27,713 nucleotides of DNA, from the NCBI GenBank assembly GCA_945906975.1, contig CAMDRY010000005.1, positions 1 to 27,713 on the forward strand, in the 5' to 3' direction. The translations under genes were made by a program, and so were the position numbers. Positions 26,516-27,713 of the stretch are shown here, one piece after another. The stretch is from Bordetella parapertussis. GTDB lineage: Bacteria > Pseudomonadota > Gammaproteobacteria > Burkholderiales > SG8-39. Within the stretch, counting starts at the first letter, position 1, and every line of letters begins with the position of its first letter. The notes beneath the pieces are model-generated. The model did no database searches. It was not told the origin of the DNA and saw nothing but the letters and a program-made list of their open reading frames with translations.

Positions 26516-27405
26516 GCGTGCCTCACCCCGGTGAGGCAGACCCAGCCTTCTTCTGTGGCGAAGGGGGTTAGCTCAAATGCCGGACGGTAGGCGCTGATGA
26601 CATCCGCCGCCTGCGTTTCGAGAATGCCCGACAGTACGATACGGCCACCCCGGCGGGTGTGTCCTGTGAGCGCGGGGGCGAGCAGCACCAGGGGATTGGC
26701 GAGAATATTCGCAACCACGACATCGGCTTCGGACCGCAGGGCTGCGTCCGCAGTCCGAAACGAGGCGATGACCTTATTTTTTTCGCTATTGTATTGCGCC
26801 GTGGATACCGCCTCGGGGTCGATGTCTATGCCCAGCGCGGAACCCGCCCCCAGTTTGATCGCCGCGATGGCCAGAATTCCAGAACCGCAGCCGTAGTCGA
26901 GGATTTGTTCTCCGCCCGACAGGTTTGCTTCCAGCCATTGCAGGCATAACTTTGTCGTCGGATGTGTACCGGTTCCAAACGCGAGGCCCGGGTCAATGCG
27001 AATGTTGATTGCCGTTTTATCGGGGGGCTCATGCCAGGACGGAATAATCCAGAGCCGCGTTGAAACCTGCACCGGCTGGAATTGTTCCTGAGTACGGCGG
27101 ACCCAATCTGCATCGGCCACTGATTCGATGTGATAGCCGGGCGCAGCGGACAGGCCCGCGGCTGTGGCAGCCGTCGCGACAATCGCCGCAACGTCGTCCT
27201 CGGGGCGGCAAAGCATTTTCAGCAGTGAGCGCGACCATCTGGCGCGCTCATCCGAGCCCGGCTCGCCGAAATGTGCTTGTTCCGCAGCGGTGCCCGCATC
27301 AGCGTCCTCCGCGCTTACCGAAAGCGCGCCGGCCTCAATCAGCGCATCGGAAAGCGTTTCGGCATGCGCTGCGTCCGTTTCCAGAATTACAGAGAGCCAG
27401 GGCAT
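26512..27405 (-). CDS. prmA: Ribosomal protein L11 methyltransferase
   Basis: A 297-residue enzyme. The N-terminal substrate-recognition domain (MPWLSVILETDAAHAETLSD) is followed by a SAM-dependent class I methyltransferase domain with GTGTHPTTKLCLQWLE and the SAM-binding motif LDYGCGSGILAIAAIKLG (about residues 169-186), then VVANILANPLVLLAP. PrmA trimethylates the N-terminus and lysines of L11. Length and motifs are standard. The gene lies between accC and the DUF3426 gene; the next ORF overlaps its stop by 4 nt. The ribosome-binding site is weak (GAAAG). Confidence 0.95.
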   Translation of the reverse strand: MPWLSVILETDAAHAETLSDALIEAGALSVSAEDADAGTAAEQAHFGEPGSDERARWSRSLLKMLCRPEDDVAAIVATAATAAGLSAAPGYHIESVADADWVRRTQEQFQPVQVSTRLWIIPSWHEPPDKTAINIRIDPGLAFGTGTHPTTKLCLQWLEANLSGGEQILDYGCGSGILAIAAIKLGAGSALGIDIDPEAVSTAQYNSEKNKVIASFRTADAALRSEADVVVANILANPLVLLAPALTGHTRRGGRIVLSGILETQAADVISAYRPAFELTPFATEEGWVCLTGVRHA

Positions 27406-27540
27406 CGCCAGCTTTCATTCTGAAAATCGGGAAACCACGCGGCGGCGGACCGAAAACCCGGAAGTTTCAGGGAATAGTGAATGGTTTTAATCGCACGCAC
27501 TGGCACGCGCATCTCCGTTCAATGGGCCCGCAATGGCAGA

Positions 27541-27713
27541 CTATTTTTTCTCGGCACGCTTGTTCTGTTGCGCGAGCTTTTGTTCAAGGTAATGAATGCT
27601 GGTTCCCCCTTTGATAAAGCGCGCATCGACGAGCAAGTCACGGTGCAGCGGCAGGTTGGTCTGGATGCCGTCCACGGCCATCTCCGAAAGCGCTATGCGC
27701 ATGCGACGGATGG
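27541..27713 (-). CDS. accC: Biotin carboxylase subunit of acetyl-CoA carboxylase, C-terminal fragment
   Basis: Only the last 57 or so residues are in the window; the start is beyond 27713. The frame reads RRMRIALSEMAVDGIQTNL, PLHRDLLVDARFIKGG, TSIHYLEQKLAQQNK, ending in TAG at 27541-27543. This matches the conserved C-terminus of AccC (the DGIxTN and GGTxIHYLE segments). AccC carboxylates biotin on AccB in the first step of fatty-acid synthesis. An accB-accC-prmA order is usual in this group and supports the call. A gap of 135 nt separates it from prmA, with no clear terminator. Confidence 0.9.
   Translation of the reverse strand, partial: IRRMRIALSEMAVDGIQTNLPLHRDLLVDARFIKGGTSIHYLEQKLAQQNKRAEKK

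Overview
The window looks like core chromosome of a betaproteobacterium with fairly high G+C content. The evidence is gene order and protein character: rsmB–DUF4390–ntrY–ntrX–trkA–trkH, accC–prmA–DUF3426–pfkB-type kinase, and a TorF-like porin–glnK–amtB operon are arrangements I associate with Rhodocyclales/Nitrosomonadales-type bacteria. The genus cannot be fixed by eye. I saw no phage, insertion sequence, CRISPR array, tRNA or rRNA. Almost everything is intact, tightly packed housekeeping and nitrogen-control sequence.

Layout. (1) 1-9135, plus strand: the 3' part of rsmB, a DUF4390 exported protein, the NtrY/NtrX two-component pair, and the Trk potassium system (trkA, trkH, both starting with TTG). 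These are followed by a short, degenerate CobW/G3E-like protein that keeps its CxCC metal motif and by a small three-helix membrane protein. (2) 9286-10608, minus strand: a Rid-family protein, a 55-residue ORF translationally coupled to a small lipoprotein, and a 43-residue basic protein; the two shortest genes were found by reading codons directly. (3) 10740-14492, minus: full-length cobalamin-dependent methionine synthase (metH) behind a very good sigma-70 promoter and a leader of about 140 nt. A rhodanese gene and an MFS transporter run divergently. (4) 16579-20311, minus: a fumarylpyruvate-hydrolase-like protein, then the nitrogen operon (porin, glnK, amtB). That operon has a textbook sigma-54 promoter and one strong plus one weak NtrC-type site, and ends in a good intrinsic terminator. 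(5) 20572-23249, plus: ubiK, comM, apaH. (6) 23170-27713, minus: plsC (its 3' end overlaps apaH by 80 bp), a glycine-zipper lipoprotein, a PfkB-type sugar/nucleoside kinase, a zinc-ribbon/DUF3426 protein, prmA and the 3' end of accC.

How the parts connect. Two nitrogen-related regulatory layers occur here. GlnK-AmtB with the porin form an ammonium-scavenging unit that should be switched on by phosphorylated NtrC and sigma-54. NtrY-NtrX is a separate two-component system in which NtrX has lost the Walker A lysine and the sigma-54 contact loop, so it should not be able to drive that promoter by the usual ATPase mechanism. A 35-nt palindrome with conserved ends and a variable middle occurs twice (after metH and between plsC and the lipoprotein gene) and may be a dispersed REP-like repeat. 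I see no convincing wholly new multi-gene system. The items most worth a second look are the ATPase-dead NtrX, the degenerate G3E protein beside trkAH, and the coupled 55-residue ORF.
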